Notes: a model not told the origin generated them from the sequence alone. Positions 34,516-49,735 are shown, counted from the first letter of the stretch. The stretch is DNA of 64,000 nt from Rotaria socialis (GCA_905331475.1 CAJNYU010003977.1:1-64000), one strand, 5' to 3'. Made by a program: numbers and translations.

Positions 34516-36183
34516 TTAATAAGAAAAAACAATAGACAGATAGGAATTAAATAAGAAAGGCAAACTATTTTTTCATCACTAACTTATTCACATTGCATAC
34601 GATCACTAAAATGATGAAATAAAATTTTTTTTAAAAATGCAAAGATTCAATATTACTTTTATCATCATCTAATTTTTTTTCTTTTTTTGTCATTATCATC
34701 ATAATTAGTACTATTTCGTTGTTGCTTCATTGGTTTCACAATCAACACATATCATCTAAAGAATAGTAATTCATTATATTAACGAACAAGAATGGGCATG
34801 TACATATACACGTGCCAATGTATCATTTTCTCGCATACGTATATACGCAAAGCATAGAATCGAAAAACAATATGTAAACAAAAGGAAAAGAAAAGGAATT
34901 GATGGAAACTGTTCAAATGTGAAAAACATTGAAATGAGATTAAAAAACGTTATCAATTCTTTGAGAAATAATATTAAAAAAACTGAGAAACAACGTTTTC
35001 TTAAAATGATTGTGGTAGATCTAATTCTCTGGGGTCTTCGTTTAAACTACCGCAATCTGTCTACAGATGTAAGCTATAATAAAATACGTCGAATTAAGAC
35101 AGAAAATTTGACTTTTTGCGATAATTAAATTGCTCGATTTAAAGTCATAAAAAATTAATAGTTTCTTCCTTGATTTTCAGGCACTATGATCATACCATCC
35201 ATTTTACTGATCATTTAAATGCATGCCAAAACATATTGGCAGTGTCTGAACGCATTTCATATTGAAATCGCGTTTATACAGGTTTGATAAAAATGTCCCG
35301 ATGATGTTAAAATAGAAACAAAACTCAATCAAACATTCGGCAAATAATCCATGTTTCTCTGAACTTTATATAAGATGAAGCGTATGGATTTCAAACAAAA
35401 ACTGTGTGCAGCAGTGTCACATATCCAACATATCTGGCATGCTCGAGATGCTAAGGGAGACGCCGGATAGACCGCAATAATAGTTACAGACCTTTAAAAT
35501 TTTAGTATATACCGCATCTCCTCACTTCTCCACAGAGAGATGCCGCATCTCATGAATCTCCATGTTCCATGATCGTCAGTGGAATTTGGATTTTCTTAGC
35601 TTCCGCTCACGACCCATCCTCACTCGGAATCACCATTCAGTGACAAAACTATATATACACCGACCTTGTTTCAATCAACAAGAAGGCACAACCAGGCACG
35701 CAGGACGCTAGAAGGCGAAGCAAAGGGACACCATCAGCACGTCCACTTACATATGCATATCAAATTCCAGAGGCCGGTGAATAAACACTCTCATACCGAA
35801 TATCAGCTATACCCAACGGCACACACGCACGGAAGCAAGGGTGCTCATAGAATACCATACACACGAATTCAGAGACGCACGAAGAAACAACCACGACACA
35901 TATATCTTCAAGTGGGTGTGGAGAGGGCGGATACAAACCGAGACACCCACACCCTCTCTCTATGGAGAAGTGCGGGAGACGCAGAATGCGCTTGAATGAT
36001 TTTGCTATTGTCATTTGTTTTGTGTTATATGTGAGCTATATTTCTTTATGGGGGTGTCTCCCTTTACATCTCTGGCATGCCCGATACATCCGATATGGGA
36101 CACCTCTCACTGTGTGCACCTACACTCTCATCCACATCCTTCCCGAATATTTATTCATACCAAAAAAAAGGAATATGAAAGAT
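34516..36183. other. Non-coding region with a compositionally unusual segment
   Basis: No supported gene. From about 35370 to 36160 the DNA is GC-richer and has a TATATATA motif at about 35648 and two related segments with ctggcatgc(t/c)cga (about 35430 and 36068). A 109-codon frame at 35666-35995 lacks an ATG and homology. It could be a diverged LTR or another unknown element. Confidence 0.4.
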
Positions 36184-39147
36184 TCAAATATTTTTAAGAA
36201 TAAATTTGTTATGCTCTAAAGAGTCGTTCTCTACTGCTGCTTCCTGTTGATTAATAATGGCAACAACAAAATGTTCTGAAATGATCAGTAGATCAGCACA
36301 TAGTTTATCTAGATAATTACGTATTTCTTGGCCTGATGTTTTCATTGTCCATAAGCCAATAGGAATCGATGCAACAAAACCTAAACCGAAAAAACCTACA
36401 CTTATACCATACCCAAATGAACCGACAGCTAAAGTAGCTGCTGCTATCTTTTTTACTGCTAGACCACTTGCAACTACGCCTGCTGGCATTGCTGATGATA
36501 ATTTTTTTACTATTGATGAATCTGTTTTTGATTCACTTCCAAGCGAAATTGTTCTCGAGTATTCATTTTGAGGATCATGCGTATTGACCAAGATGGATGA
36601 ATTGTCTATTTTTAAATAATTAAATTCATCAGATTGAAGATCATTTGGGTTAATGTTTAACTGATACTTGACTAGTAGGGATGTAAATGCATCAACTTTG
36701 TTCAAAATACGATTATGCAAATATGATCGATCTTGTACTCCAAGTGCCAGGCGAATACCAAAACGCGTATGTACAAGTGCTAGTTGATCTCCCCAAGGTA
36801 TTACCATTGCACCGATACCTGCTCGACGTTGATGATTAATAAATGATATAATACAACGTCGACGAAAATAAATGCCAATAATACGAGTACATACCATAAT
36901 AGCCATCCGTTTGATACGTTCTTTTACATACGGTTGTTGAGCAGTATAAATCAATCGTTCACTAAGAAGATGTATATCAAATGGATGTGTTTTACTATTT
37001 GAATAAAGAGAATTAACAAGGAAGACATTATCTGGTGAAGTCTGACATATTCCAATAGTTTTCTCTCGAATCATTTCAATGATCTGTTCAGTTAGTTCTT
37101 TTTCTTCATGCTCATCAAATTCTATATCATGATAATGCTTTTTTCGCCGTGTTACTTGTTCATTAAAGTGTTCTTCGAATTCCTTATCTACTTTCGATCG
37201 TACATACCAGCATGGTCGATTCAATCGTTCTCGAATTTCATTTTCTAATTCTCGTTCAAAACTTACTTGTTGACCAGTAAATAAAATAATATATAAATCA
37301 CAATCAGCCTTTTGAATTTGTTCAAAATAAGATGCAGCTTGTACTAGTGTATTACAAGCAGTATAACCTTCAATATCAACATAGCGAATAGTGACAATAG
37401 GTTGTGTATTCGAATATTGATGTTGCTCATCAAATTGCAATGATCCAACAGTTGACTGGCCAACTGCTATTGGAGATAATGTTCGATTAGTAAGTGTAGA
37501 TATGGAATTTTCAGTACGTAAATAGTTAACTAGAGAACTTTTACCAACACTGATATTTCCAATAAAACCTACTCGAAATGGAATAATATTGAGTAAAGAA
37601 CAATTTGGATCATTTAACAGCAAAAGATCTTGTTCTAATGCATAAAATAGATCATAAATTTTAGGATCATGATCTTTTGTTTGTTTCCATTGTTTTACTG
37701 TTTCAGTTATTCGAGGGAAAAGCGCGTTCATTTCAATACGGTCTGTTTCAGAACGTAATAACTCAGATATAAGTATCAATCGTGAACATTGAAATGTAGC
37801 CATTTGTTCTGATGTAGGTAATGAACTATATTCATTGGATGTATCATTTAATGTTTTTTTCATTAATTCATCTCTATATTCTTGCATAATACTATCGATT
37901 CGATAGTAAATATCACGAAAACAAATACATTTTTTTTCAAATTCATCAAATGAACTAAGCATTTTTGTTGCATTGTCATGTTGCACAGTATAGAAAAAAC
38001 GAAATGGATGACAACTAGTATTCAAATAAAATTCAGCTATTTGCTGTTGTTTTTCTTCAATAATTCTGCGTCTATAACCAATATCTTCAAGTATATCATT
38101 TACACATGTAATACTTTCTTTAAAAATCATATCTTTCAATTTATTAGCCGCATACATAGAAATGTAATTCGGGTCAGTAATAATCGATTGTTCATCTATC
38201 GATATCATACGTTCTATAGTATCATAATCAGCAACACATAATTTTGCACATAAAACAATAAACGAAGCTGCTTCTTGTTTCGAAGGCTTTTCACAGATAC
38301 TATCTCGAAGTAATGTACGATAATTATTTATGAGAGCTCGAAAAGTGATCGCTTGTGATCTGATATTTCGCTCGCATGCTCTCAATTGTGTTATAAATGA
38401 TTCTAATTTATCAATTAAATGATCAGCTGTTCGGAGATAGCTTTTGGTTTCATCTGAATAAGAATCTTGATCTACAATCGTCGATAGACGTTTTTGTAAT
38501 GTAGCTTGTAACATTTTAATATGCGTTCGACGATTTTCAATTCGATGAATAGCATCCGATATGTTAGGCCCATTAAATATTGTTTCTATACGTTCTGTAC
38601 TATGTGCACCATATCTATTTGTATATGGTTTCCAAAGAAATATATTTTCAAGTAAAATATTACGTTGAGGTCGATCATTGGTTTTCTTACAAAATATACA
38701 AGTAAATTTACGACTCGTACTAGGTTTACATATAATATTTACGCAGTTAACACAATATTGAACATGACAAAGTTTCTCAATACATTCAAGTGGAAGACGG
38801 TCAGGTATAATGTCAAATGGGCCAAAACAGACAGCACAACAGGCCCATATCTATAGGAATTATATAAGATTTATTCTATAGGTACTCGTAAACAACAAAC
38901 AACTAACTCGTTTAACATAAATATCAAACACGGTAGTATTATCTGTTGGTAAAACATCTAGATCATCAAATATTCGATCACATTTTTCTTTTTCATCATA
39001 ATAAACAATAATAGATGATTCATTGTCGATGTTGTATGTTTGAAAATGATCAATTGTATCTTTTTTCAAATCAATAATATCGTTATATTCCTTTTTCCAT
39101 TCGCATTGTTGAGCCAAACAATGTGCGCGTATGCGACAATAAACCAT
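36184..39147 (-). CDS. RING-like domain fused to an IRG/dynamin-like GTPase
   Basis: Two exons, 39147-38908 and 38850-36184, join in phase 0 to give 968 residues. Exon 1 is an uncharacterised N-terminal domain of 80 residues. Exon 2 begins with an atypical RING-like Cys/His cluster (about 84-134: CCAVC, LCHVQYCVNC, CIFC), then about 350 residues of helical text, then a GTPase: P-loop GNISVGKSS (about 511-519), switch DIEG (about 572), and RSKVD (about 631), the TKxD-like motif typical of immunity-related GTPases (IRG/p47). A Gly/Ala-rich hydrophobic segment near the C-terminus (VAVGSFGYGISVGFFGLGF) suggests membrane association. The reading frame runs upstream of the first Met of exon 2 (38514), so the RING belongs to the protein. 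An IRG with its own E3-like module is unusual. Confidence 0.8.
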
Positions 39148-39255
39148 GTTTAATAAAAACTCACACTTTTTTTATCAGCAAGTAAAATGCACATAATCAG
39201 GCGAAATAAAATAACGTCATGAAGCAGATAATGCAAGGAATATTTTCGCATGATA

Positions 39256-39447
39256 TCAACTTTTTAATGTACGCAATAATGCACGAAAAAAGTCTTCCAA
39301 GAGAGCAAAAGCAAAAATACCCATACACACAATAATAATTTGTATGTTAGCTTCCCGTGCATCATATTCTTGAGTAACAATTTTTACTGAACCATTAATA
39401 ACGTCAAGATATTCTCGTTGAAATTTATTTTTATCAATAGTAAACAT
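39256..39447 (-). CDS. Small single-pass membrane protein, unknown
   Basis: A 63-residue frame starting MFTIDKNKFQREYL with one clear hydrophobic segment (about 35-54, IQIIIVCMGIFAFALL) and a basic end. It sits 108 bp upstream of the RING-GTPase and 195 bp downstream of the next small gene, all on the reverse strand. Composition and location favour a real gene, but with one exon and no homology the call is modest. Confidence 0.45.
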   Translation of the reverse strand: MFTIDKNKFQREYLDVINGSVKIVTQEYDAREANIQIIIVCMGIFAFALLEDFFRALLRTLKS

Positions 39448-39641
39448 TCGTGAAAATTATAGAATTAGTGAGCTAATGGCGCTTTGTATCGAAATTTTAC
39501 AACAACAAAAAAGAAAACAATCTGACGAATTTGAATTCGGAATGAAAATGAGATACAAATATCTAATTTAAAAAAAACAATATTCATCTATATGTTTACA
39601 TGTTAAGATCTGACACTGAAAATAGACATTGCAAAATATTA

Positions 39642-40046
39642 TCAAGCATAAAAAGTTGCCGGATCAAGTTGATGACGAAGCCTTTCTGGTGGCGCTCGAC
39701 AACCAACGAAATAACCGACAAGACCCAATACAGCAACCAAGAGAAATACAACTAAATCAATGAAAGATTAAAATTATAATAGAAATAAAATAGATCAAAA
39801 GCACTTACATGAAAGTAATAAAAGAACAATACCCCAAAATGGAAAAAAACCATTGAGTGTTGAATCGGGATCATATCGGTTGTAGCCATCTCTTACACTG
39901 CTCATAAAATCACCTCGATCTATCCAAAGAAAAATAAATTAGAGATAACTTTTGTTTTCCGCACAATAAAATCATTTCTTACAAGCATTAATTTCGATAG
40001 TAAATATTGAAATTAAAATTAGGTAATAAATAATAACACTCATCAT
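39642..40046 (-). CDS. Small type I membrane protein, unknown
   Basis: Three exons, 40046-39983, 39919-39809, 39751-39642, give 94 residues: signal peptide (MMSVIIYYLILISIFTIEINA), a short ectodomain rich in Tyr/Asp, a strong transmembrane segment (about 50-73: IVLLLLSFVFLLVAVLGLV), then a cytosolic tail beginning CRAPPERLRHQLDP. Introns are 63 and 57 bp, with canonical GT..AG sites. Built by joining exons. Family not recognised; similar size to SMIM-type proteins. Confidence 0.6.
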
Positions 40047-41022
40047 TAAAATATTATCTAAAAACAAGAAAAACGATTTGTTAAAATTCGATTGCTAATC
40101 TTCTCTACTCATATCCAGATAGATCTAATCGTGATTTCGGATTATTAATCTGCTTGACGATTCTAGTCTGTATAACCCACGTTAATGTCCCGGTTTATTA
40201 TGAATGTGCACGCAATCATAGAGAACACTTGATACTCCGAATGTTTTCAGTAGGCAATCGACGAATAATAGTGCATTTTCGCAACGATTGCGAACTGACA
40301 TATTGAAAACAAATAAAATCTGAGAATAAGAAAAAAATCACAATAAATGTTATCTATTGAATTAATAGGAATGAATTCGCTTAAGTTTATATTTTATCTA
40401 TAGTTAGAAGGTTATAAGATACTGCCTTGTTCTATTTTCTTCTTCCTGTTCGCTCTTTGAGTACTTCGATAAATTGTTCTTTTAAAAAATCTATTCAAAT
40501 AGAAACAGAAAACTAATTTTTTTAAATATCTTTATTGACCTAAATATTTTTCAAAGGTTTTTTTCATGTTCACGTAACAATCTATTTTAATTTTTTCTCT
40601 TATTCACTCATGAGACAGCAATGCACGCCAATAAATTTTTTAAATAACAACGAACAATAAACGCGCGAAAAAAAGAAAAAATTTGAATAGAAAAAGAACA
40701 GAAAAAAAGAGAATTCCACAACAGAAAAAAAAACGGGCACTTGAAGTGATCATTAGATAAATAGGATTTGTCTTACATATACTAAAACACCTTGAAGTAA
40801 GAGAATAATAAGAATGAAATAAATATAAAGTAAAAACTCGTGTATGTATACATCAATCCATTCCATAGTTATGAGTATGTTTTTTTTTCAAAAGATCGAT
40901 GGTAAATAAGAGAAACACAGATATATCAATGATATTTTCTTTTATGTTGGAATATATTTGCAAAAGACAAAAAAGAAAAAGACAATCTTCAAGCACTCTC
41001 AATGAATATTTGTCATAATTGT
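40047..41022. other. Intergenic, no gene seen
   Basis: AT-rich spacer between the small type I membrane gene and the ARF stop codon; presumably includes the ARF 3' UTR. No other features recognised. Confidence 0.4.
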
Positions 41023-42998
<1,976 letters not shown>

Positions 42999-45943
42999 AT
43001 GAGCGGCTTTGATTGTTCGCTGCTAGAAGAGCAGCACTTTCAAACGTCGGACTCACTCAAAGATGGCGCTATTTCTTGTTCCGATTGGTCTCGTTTTGCA
43101 ATAGCATCATCGACTGGTTTTACATTATTAACATTTAGCGGTCATTCTTCACGGAAAGTTCAATTATTCACTGTTTCATGGTTTCAACTTGATCAACATC
43201 TTGAACAAGATGATTTACGATATTATACATATACTCCACTTGCTCTTTTCTGTCCTGATTCATTACGACCAGACGGTGCACGTTTATTAGCTGTCGCATC
43301 ATCAACTGGACAACTTGTCATATGTGATGCTAATCAAGAATCGCCGGTTGTTTTATTCAATGTATCTAAACGATGGAGATCACAATTAGATGAACGAAAC
43401 GGCACCACCGGTACCAATTCGACGAATGCACACAAAGGACCAACTAGCAATGGAACTACATCATCTGGTGGCGGATTGTCACGTGATGAAGAAGCTTTAC
43501 TTGGTAAGAATAAAACAAAAGAAAAAGAAGAAAAATCTTCTCCACTTATGTTCTCTGAGTAGATGACTAGCTAGAAAGAGAGCAAATAGAAGAAGCGGCT
43601 TGATTTCCTTTTTTTTTCTATCTCACGTTCTTTTTTTCTCCAAAGTAAAATTTTTTTTTTCATCAGGGAAAAGAATTTCGAAAAGAACTACACAGATGTC
43701 TTTCTTTTCTTTTTCTGACAGGCACAAGGAAAAAAAGAGGAGAGTAATTATTGCCTCTTGTTTTTCGTGTTCGAGAAAGAACAAAAAGAAAAAAGAAAAC
43801 GATTTTTTTCCTTACACGCTATCATCGAGAGTATAGCATCGAACAGGAAAAATAACGAACCCGAAACCATATCTAAAATACGCCACATTGCCTATTAGAA
43901 TTATTAAACAGAAATTTAAAATATTTTTTTTATTTACTTTAGTTCCAACTTGCTTGGGTTGGTCGAATGTTCTTCGGCGTGATTCGCCGTCACGTTTTGT
44001 ACTACTGTTTTGTGGCCTTGAATCCGGTCATGTTGCTATATGGCAATTATCCGAACAGCAACCAACAAACAATCTCACATTAACCTATGCCGCCTTACTC
44101 GAACCCAATGCCAATGAACCATCATTATTATCGGCAGCGAAAAAGTCTGGTCATTCACCGACCATGTCCAATGGTTTACATAATTCAAAAAATGATCTAC
44201 CATATCGTTCACCGCATAATTCTATATCAGCTATGGCATGGCTTTCTCTATCAGATACAGCTGGCATATTAGCACTTGGTTCATCACATGGACATGTGTC
44301 ACTTATATCAATATCATTAACTGGCAATGAATTGGCACCATTGCTTGCTTATACAAAACAAGAATCTCCACATCTTGTTTCAAATGGCGCACGTATTCAT
44401 CATATAGCACTATATCAACAACATAATGAACATCGATTATTCTTTGCTCAAATGGATTCAATCGTTATAGCAACATTAAATATAACATCGACTGGTTATA
44501 ATACATCGTGTTCACAATTTACGATAAAAACCGTTAATGAATATGCTTTAAATTCAAGTGTATTAACTCATTTTATATCGGATGCACAAGATTTATATTT
44601 AATATGTCGAGATGGTTTTATACATAAGCAAGTAACACAAACATTCAATGATCCACATCATCATCATCACCAACAACAAACTACGAGATTCGAACAATTT
44701 TGTCAATTATTACCAGCAGGTAAAAACTTGAGAAACAAAGAATCTACAACATATGCCCTTATGTATTCGAGATAAGAAGATGAAAAAAAGAAGAAGTACG
44801 TCTATATATTGAACGCGATAGCCATCATTCAAGTTCATATTGACTTAGTTATTATTATTGAGATAAAAACACTAAAAAGAAAAGCAATCTATTTTTTCAT
44901 TCTCGAATTATGACAACAAAAGAAGTCGTCTGATTCTACTAGTAATTAAGTAAATATAATGCACTTTTGTTTAAATAGGTACCGATTGTCAAGCAGCAGG
45001 TATAACACCAACACATTGTACTGTATTAACAATGAAACGTAACGAAGCTATATTAACATTATCAGTTTATTCATTAAAAGATGTATCATCAACAATAACA
45101 TTTTTTCTGTCGAATCCATTACCATCGTTTCGTTTGAATGATGTCTTAGCTGCCTTGCGCGTTCTACTTTATTCAGATAAATCCAATGCATTAACAGATT
45201 TAATTATGTCTGTTGCTGATTGTGCCGATCAAGCTAGTGTTAGTTTATTAAAAAAAGTCCATTCATTGTGTCGTCTGTTACTATCCTATCATAATAGTGG
45301 TCTTGGCAATGGTTTAAGACAAGCGCCATATATGCTATTTTTAGCTGATGTCTTTGCGCAAATGATTTCAATTGATTTAATCAAGAAATTATATGATTAT
45401 GTTCAAACAAAACAACAAACAGAACCACAACTACAATTGACACCCATTGAAAAATCTATACTTTATTGGTGTGAACAATTATTACAGTTTTCCACTCAAC
45501 AATTACAAGCATCAGCTAATGCAACAAACAATAGTGGTAATACACATACAAATTTGACAGGAAATAATTTAACAGCACAATTTGGTTCACTTCTTGCTAT
45601 GGCAAATCCAAATATGACAACAACACCAATAGCGATATCGAATGGGCCAACACCACCGGCTCAAATCAATAGTCAATATTTATCAACATGTGATCAAAAA
45701 TATCTTCTTTGTCCATTGTGCGGACAAACATTACATATTCGAACATTTTTCGATGTAACATGTTCGAATGGTCATGATTTTCAACGTTGTAATAAAACAT
45801 TTTTACCCATCTTCGTTCAAGATCGTGCTAAACGTTGTTCATTATGTAATTTTTATATAAGTGACACAACTGTTGATGAATCAACGCAATTAACAGCATT
45901 AATTAAAATACTTGGAGGATTTACGTGCACTTTTTGTGGTTGA
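42999..45943 (+). CDS. GTF3C4: TFIIIC90 / GTF3C4-like RNA polymerase III transcription factor subunit
   Basis: Three exons: 42999-43503, 43943-44719, 44979-45943; 748 residues. Exons 1-2 are WD40-like (LLAVASSTGQLVICDA, FVLLFCGLESGHVAIWQL, AGILALGSSHGHVSLISI), separated by low-complexity Asn/Thr/Ser linkers. The C-terminus is a zinc-binding region (CPLCGQTLHIR, CSNGHDFQRCNKTF, CSLCNFYI, CTFCG) like that of TFIIIC90. The family helps TFIIIC recruit TFIIIB and pol III. Identification is by architecture, not by strong pairwise match. Other WD40 plus zinc-ribbon proteins remain possible. Confidence 0.7.
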
Positions 45944-46624
45944 ATTTTTTTTCGTCTTTGTCTATTGTGTGTATGTGTCTTTGTACAGTTGTTTTTCTCT
46001 GATGTGTGCGTGCTGTATATATACATATTTCTGCTCTACTCGTTGTTTTGTATTGCTACTATTATTATAACTAAAAAACTTAATACCTCATTTGATCTCT
46101 TCTCTTGGATATTTATTCTTGTTTGTGTTGCGCATCAATTCTTTGTTTTTTTTTCTTCTTTTGATGATGGATCTATTTTTCTTGAACAAAGATTCATAGT
46201 GATTTTGTTGTAAGAATGCAATTTTTGTTTGCACGTACAGAAATGAAAAAAAAACGAAAGACAATGAAAATAGATGAACAATGTGCACGTACGACGTACT
46301 AGTGTCTTGTTTTTTTTTGTATTATATCACGCATACGGATTATTATTAAAAAAAACCAACGGTATGAGTGAGAAACGAGTTCTTTTTTTCTTCTTTTTCT
46401 TATTATGTTTGAGAAAAAAAACATAAAAGTAAAGAATTGTATGTGTAAAAAAGGAGTGAACTTTGAAAAAAACCAATGGGTTTATTAGTTTGATTATTAT
46501 TATTTTAGACTCGTAACATTTACAGTCGACTTGTGGTGAGTTGGTCAAATAGCTCCTTACTGTTATTATTAATTAACTGAAAGCAACTATCAGCATTATT
46601 TGGTTCAATATATTATTTTCGTTG
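45944..46624. other. Intergenic, no gene seen
   Basis: T-rich spacer, presumably GTF3C4-like 3' UTR plus the AMPK beta promoter. Confidence 0.4.
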
Positions 46625-47851
46625 ATGGGTAATCAACAGCCAACAGGTCGTACGCGTAGTGATATATATTCACAGTACGAGCGAGATGCCGAAGACGGTC
46701 GTTTCATGACCCTTGACAATGAGTCATCAATGCATGCCAATCCATCACCATTAGAAGAACGAGTAATGCTGACATACGTATATTGGAAGAGAAAAGCCAT
46801 AGAATTTCTTTGTTGTTTATTTTCTATAATATGTAGATCTCATTAAGGCAAGACCCGAGTTTACCAATACGCATACGCTATCAGCGTCAAATGCAACAGT
46901 ATCTTACTCAACAAGCTGTAGATGCCGAATTAAAAAGCGGGAAAAAAACTATTCCAGTTGTATTTAAATATCCAGCTTCACCAAAAGATAAAGAAGCTTT
47001 ATTAGCTGGTTCATTTACGAATTGGAAAGAGACTATAGTAATGGTTAAAAGGTAGACTCTTCTTCCTTTTTTCTTCTTTTTAAAACACGATTACAATACA
47101 ATTTTCTAGTGAGAATGATTTTGTTGCTATTTTGGATCTACCTGAAGGAAGACATGAGTATAAGTTTTTTATTGATGGCCGATGGGAATATGATTTGAAC
47201 GAAGTAAATTCAATTTTTCTTATTCAATATTGCATTAGATATTTTATTTATTCCCGTTTAATAGCCATCCGTAGACGATAGTCATAGTGGCCGTAATAAT
47301 GTTGTTACTGTGAAAAAAAGTGATTTCGAAGTTATGGAAGCACTTCAATTAGATTCAATGACCACTAGTAGCAGTCATAGTTCAAATATAAATAAACAAA
47401 AGCGTAAGTTCTTCTCGGATGCAAAATATTTTTACTTCGAATTAAATAGAAAATCATCCTGAAATGGCGCGTTCACCACCGGGTCTCTATGATAAAACAT
47501 GGCCGCCGGCAAATCGTGAAGAATTTTTACCAACAGATAAACCACCATTTTTGCCACCACATCTTCTCAATATTATTCTTAATCAAGATACGGCTGCACA
47601 TGTAAAGTAGTACTTGTATGAAAAGAAAAATAATAAAATCGATATTATTTTAGTATGAACCGGCTCTATTACCTGAACCAAATCATGTTATGTTAAAACA
47701 TCTTTATGCATTATCAATTCGTGTAAGTATTCCTATCTAAGTTCTCTAGAAAGAATTAATTGATATTTAGGATGGTGTCATGGTATTAAGTACAACAGCA
47801 CGTTATAAACAAAAATTTGTCACAACATGTTTTTATAAGCCGACGGGCTAA
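46625..47851 (+). CDS. PRKAB: AMP-activated protein kinase beta subunit
   Basis: Seven exons: 46625-46762, 46837-47051, 47110-47203, 47265-47403, 47450-47601, 47654-47722, 47771-47851; 295 residues. It starts MGNQQPTG (myristoylation motif), with the glycogen-binding CBM48 domain (VVFKYPASPKDKEALLAGSFTNW, EGRHEYKFFIDGRWEYD) and the ASC/alpha-gamma-binding C-terminal domain (PPFLPPHLL, EPNHVMLKHLYALSIRDGVMVL, RYKQKFVTTCFYKP). AMPK beta scaffolds the energy-sensing kinase. Close to animal orthologues in length and content. Confidence 0.95.
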
Positions 47852-49111
47852 TAAGAGACAAACAAACAAACAAAATCATTTTCTATGTTCTTTAGTGTTG
47901 TATATCAGTTTTGTGTCCTGATTGAGTTTCTCTCATGAATTAGGTCTTCGTTTTTGTGATATGATCTTTAACTTTTATTTCATCTCAGCTTAGGACTAGA
48001 ATGTATATTTTTAAATGCGGAACAGTATATATATATATATATTTTTTTTTTAATTATAAACATCTTTTATTATTTTTTACTGCTAACTACTTAAACGAGA
48101 AAATCATTGACTCTTGTTCATTTTTATTATATTTTTCACCGGTAGTTTTATTGAAATCAGTTGTATTATAGTCAATATTTGTGCATTATTCAAATATTTA
48201 TTTTGTATTGTAAAATAAACGAAACCATAAATTATTGTAATGTGAAACATCAAAATTATTCATTAAATATCAAATAACTAGTCATAATCAAATAGAAGTA
48301 AACCTTCCACTTTACCGATTCTCCTTTACTTGCTTTGAAAGTGAACAGAGCAAAAAAATTAAAGAATGTGATGTAATCATTTTGTAAAAATGAAATGACC
48401 TGTTCATAATGCTTCATACTCTTGCCGGAAGCACAGAAAATCTTGTATGTAATCATACAATGAGTGTTACATAATAGTATACTACATTAAATGAAAGAAA
48501 ATTCTAAGAAAAAAAAGTAATAAGAAAAATTGAATGAATGAATGTTTTATTGTATGTACGTAGATTGAAGAAAAATGCTACTCTACGAGTTCTACGTTAT
48601 AGATAGCATAAAGAAAAGTAAAAAGCAGTAACATATAAAAATCTCCAAATGTAGCAAATAAGAAAAGATATTCCTCTGATGATGTGAAGCAAATAATTGT
48701 TTACAAGATCTACTATTTACGCTAAATGACAAAAAATGCAGCTATTTGTGCAACTCGATTTGAGTTAATGTTTCACAAAAAAAAATTAAAGTTTGATCTT
48801 CAATTATTGACGTTACAGACTATTTACCTCCACTCTTCGATAGGAATCATAGATAATAATTACAAAAGGTAGTTCGAGAACCAGATACATAAATGTTCGG
48901 TGTATTTTTTTCGTCATCACTAATATGCTAACATCTCACAGAACATTTGCTGATTCATTAGTAATTGTTGTAATAAACCAAATTTCCTCATTCACACGTG
49001 GATTGCAAAATTTTTGTCTTTCTTTCGCAAGTCACTTTCAATCATGCCATAGGTTTTTGAAAAGTGTAAGGACAAAACAGGTGTCCTGCCAGGCTACCTG
49101 AAAGAATAGGC
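47852..49111. other. Intergenic, AMPK 3' side to U2 gene
   Basis: A 1.26-kb AT-rich spacer. A 6-bp stem (aggaca/tgtcct) near 49069-49087 lies just before the U2 gene; it might be part of the upstream snRNA promoter, but no PSE could be identified with certainty. Confidence 0.35.
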
Positions 49112-49297
49112 ATCGCTTCTCAGCCGCAAAGCTAAGATCAAAGTGAAGTATCTGTTCTCGTCGGTTTGAAAGCCGGCGCTGATCCTACGGGATCGGGCTC
49201 TTTCAAGCGGATTTTTGGACGTATGTGCAGATTCATCCGTGAATCTTTGCCACGGTTCGTCTCGACACTGCAGTGCCGTCGAGTTCGGACCACTCCC
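49112..49297 (+). ncRNA. RNU2: U2 spliceosomal snRNA (variant branch-site-pairing element)
   Basis: The 5' end ATCGCTTCTC, stem-loop I (AGCCGCAAAGCT), GATCAAAGTGAAGTATCTGTTC, stem IIa and IIb, an Sm site (ATTTTTGG, 49211-49218), a perfect stem III (agattca/tgaatct, 49229-49246) and stem-loop IV with the conserved loop CTGCAGT match U2 snRNA order and size (about 186 nt). U2 base-pairs with the intron branch site through GUAGUA; here the element reads GAAGUA (49145-49150) and an extra A precedes it. Compensated stem changes suggest it is or was functional. It may be a variant or a pseudogene. Confidence 0.8.
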
Positions 49298-49735
49298 GAC
49301 CCTTCGAGGACGAAAATCTTATTAAATCAAAATGAAAAGTTCAACTATGATTTGATTCCGAATGTTAGCATCATTATTCTGCACATGAAATCATAGTACA
49401 ACTAAAAAAAATGTTTCGTGAATACGACTCATCGAAACAGTATTTTATTCAACAGTAAGTTTGAAATAGAAGTATGCGAACTGTTATGCAATCACATCAG
49501 AATCTACTATTAGTAGAAATTTCGTGGCAATACGGAAACATCATTAAGAATGCGAACGTCTGGGAGAAATTTCGAAAAAGAAATTTATGAGACAGATGTG
49601 TGAACGCAGGATTGATTAACTTATATATCTACGTATATTCTTTATTTTAAGTTCAGAAAAAAAGCGACAGAACTGAAGTAAGAGTGTAAGTATTTCTTGT
49701 AATTGTCAGCATATGAATGAAAACTACACATGAGT
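49298..49735. other. Intergenic, no gene seen
   Basis: AT-rich spacer between the U2 gene and the NHL gene stop codon. The open frame at 49166-49396 overlaps U2 and is not a gene. Confidence 0.4.

Noticed and set aside
35666-35995. 109-codon His/Arg-rich frame
   Set aside because: Starts without ATG and is low complexity, driven by CAC/ACA repeats; the reverse strand is open too.
49166-49396. 76-codon frame over the U2 gene
   Set aside because: Coincides with an RNA gene with clear snRNA structure; not a protein gene.
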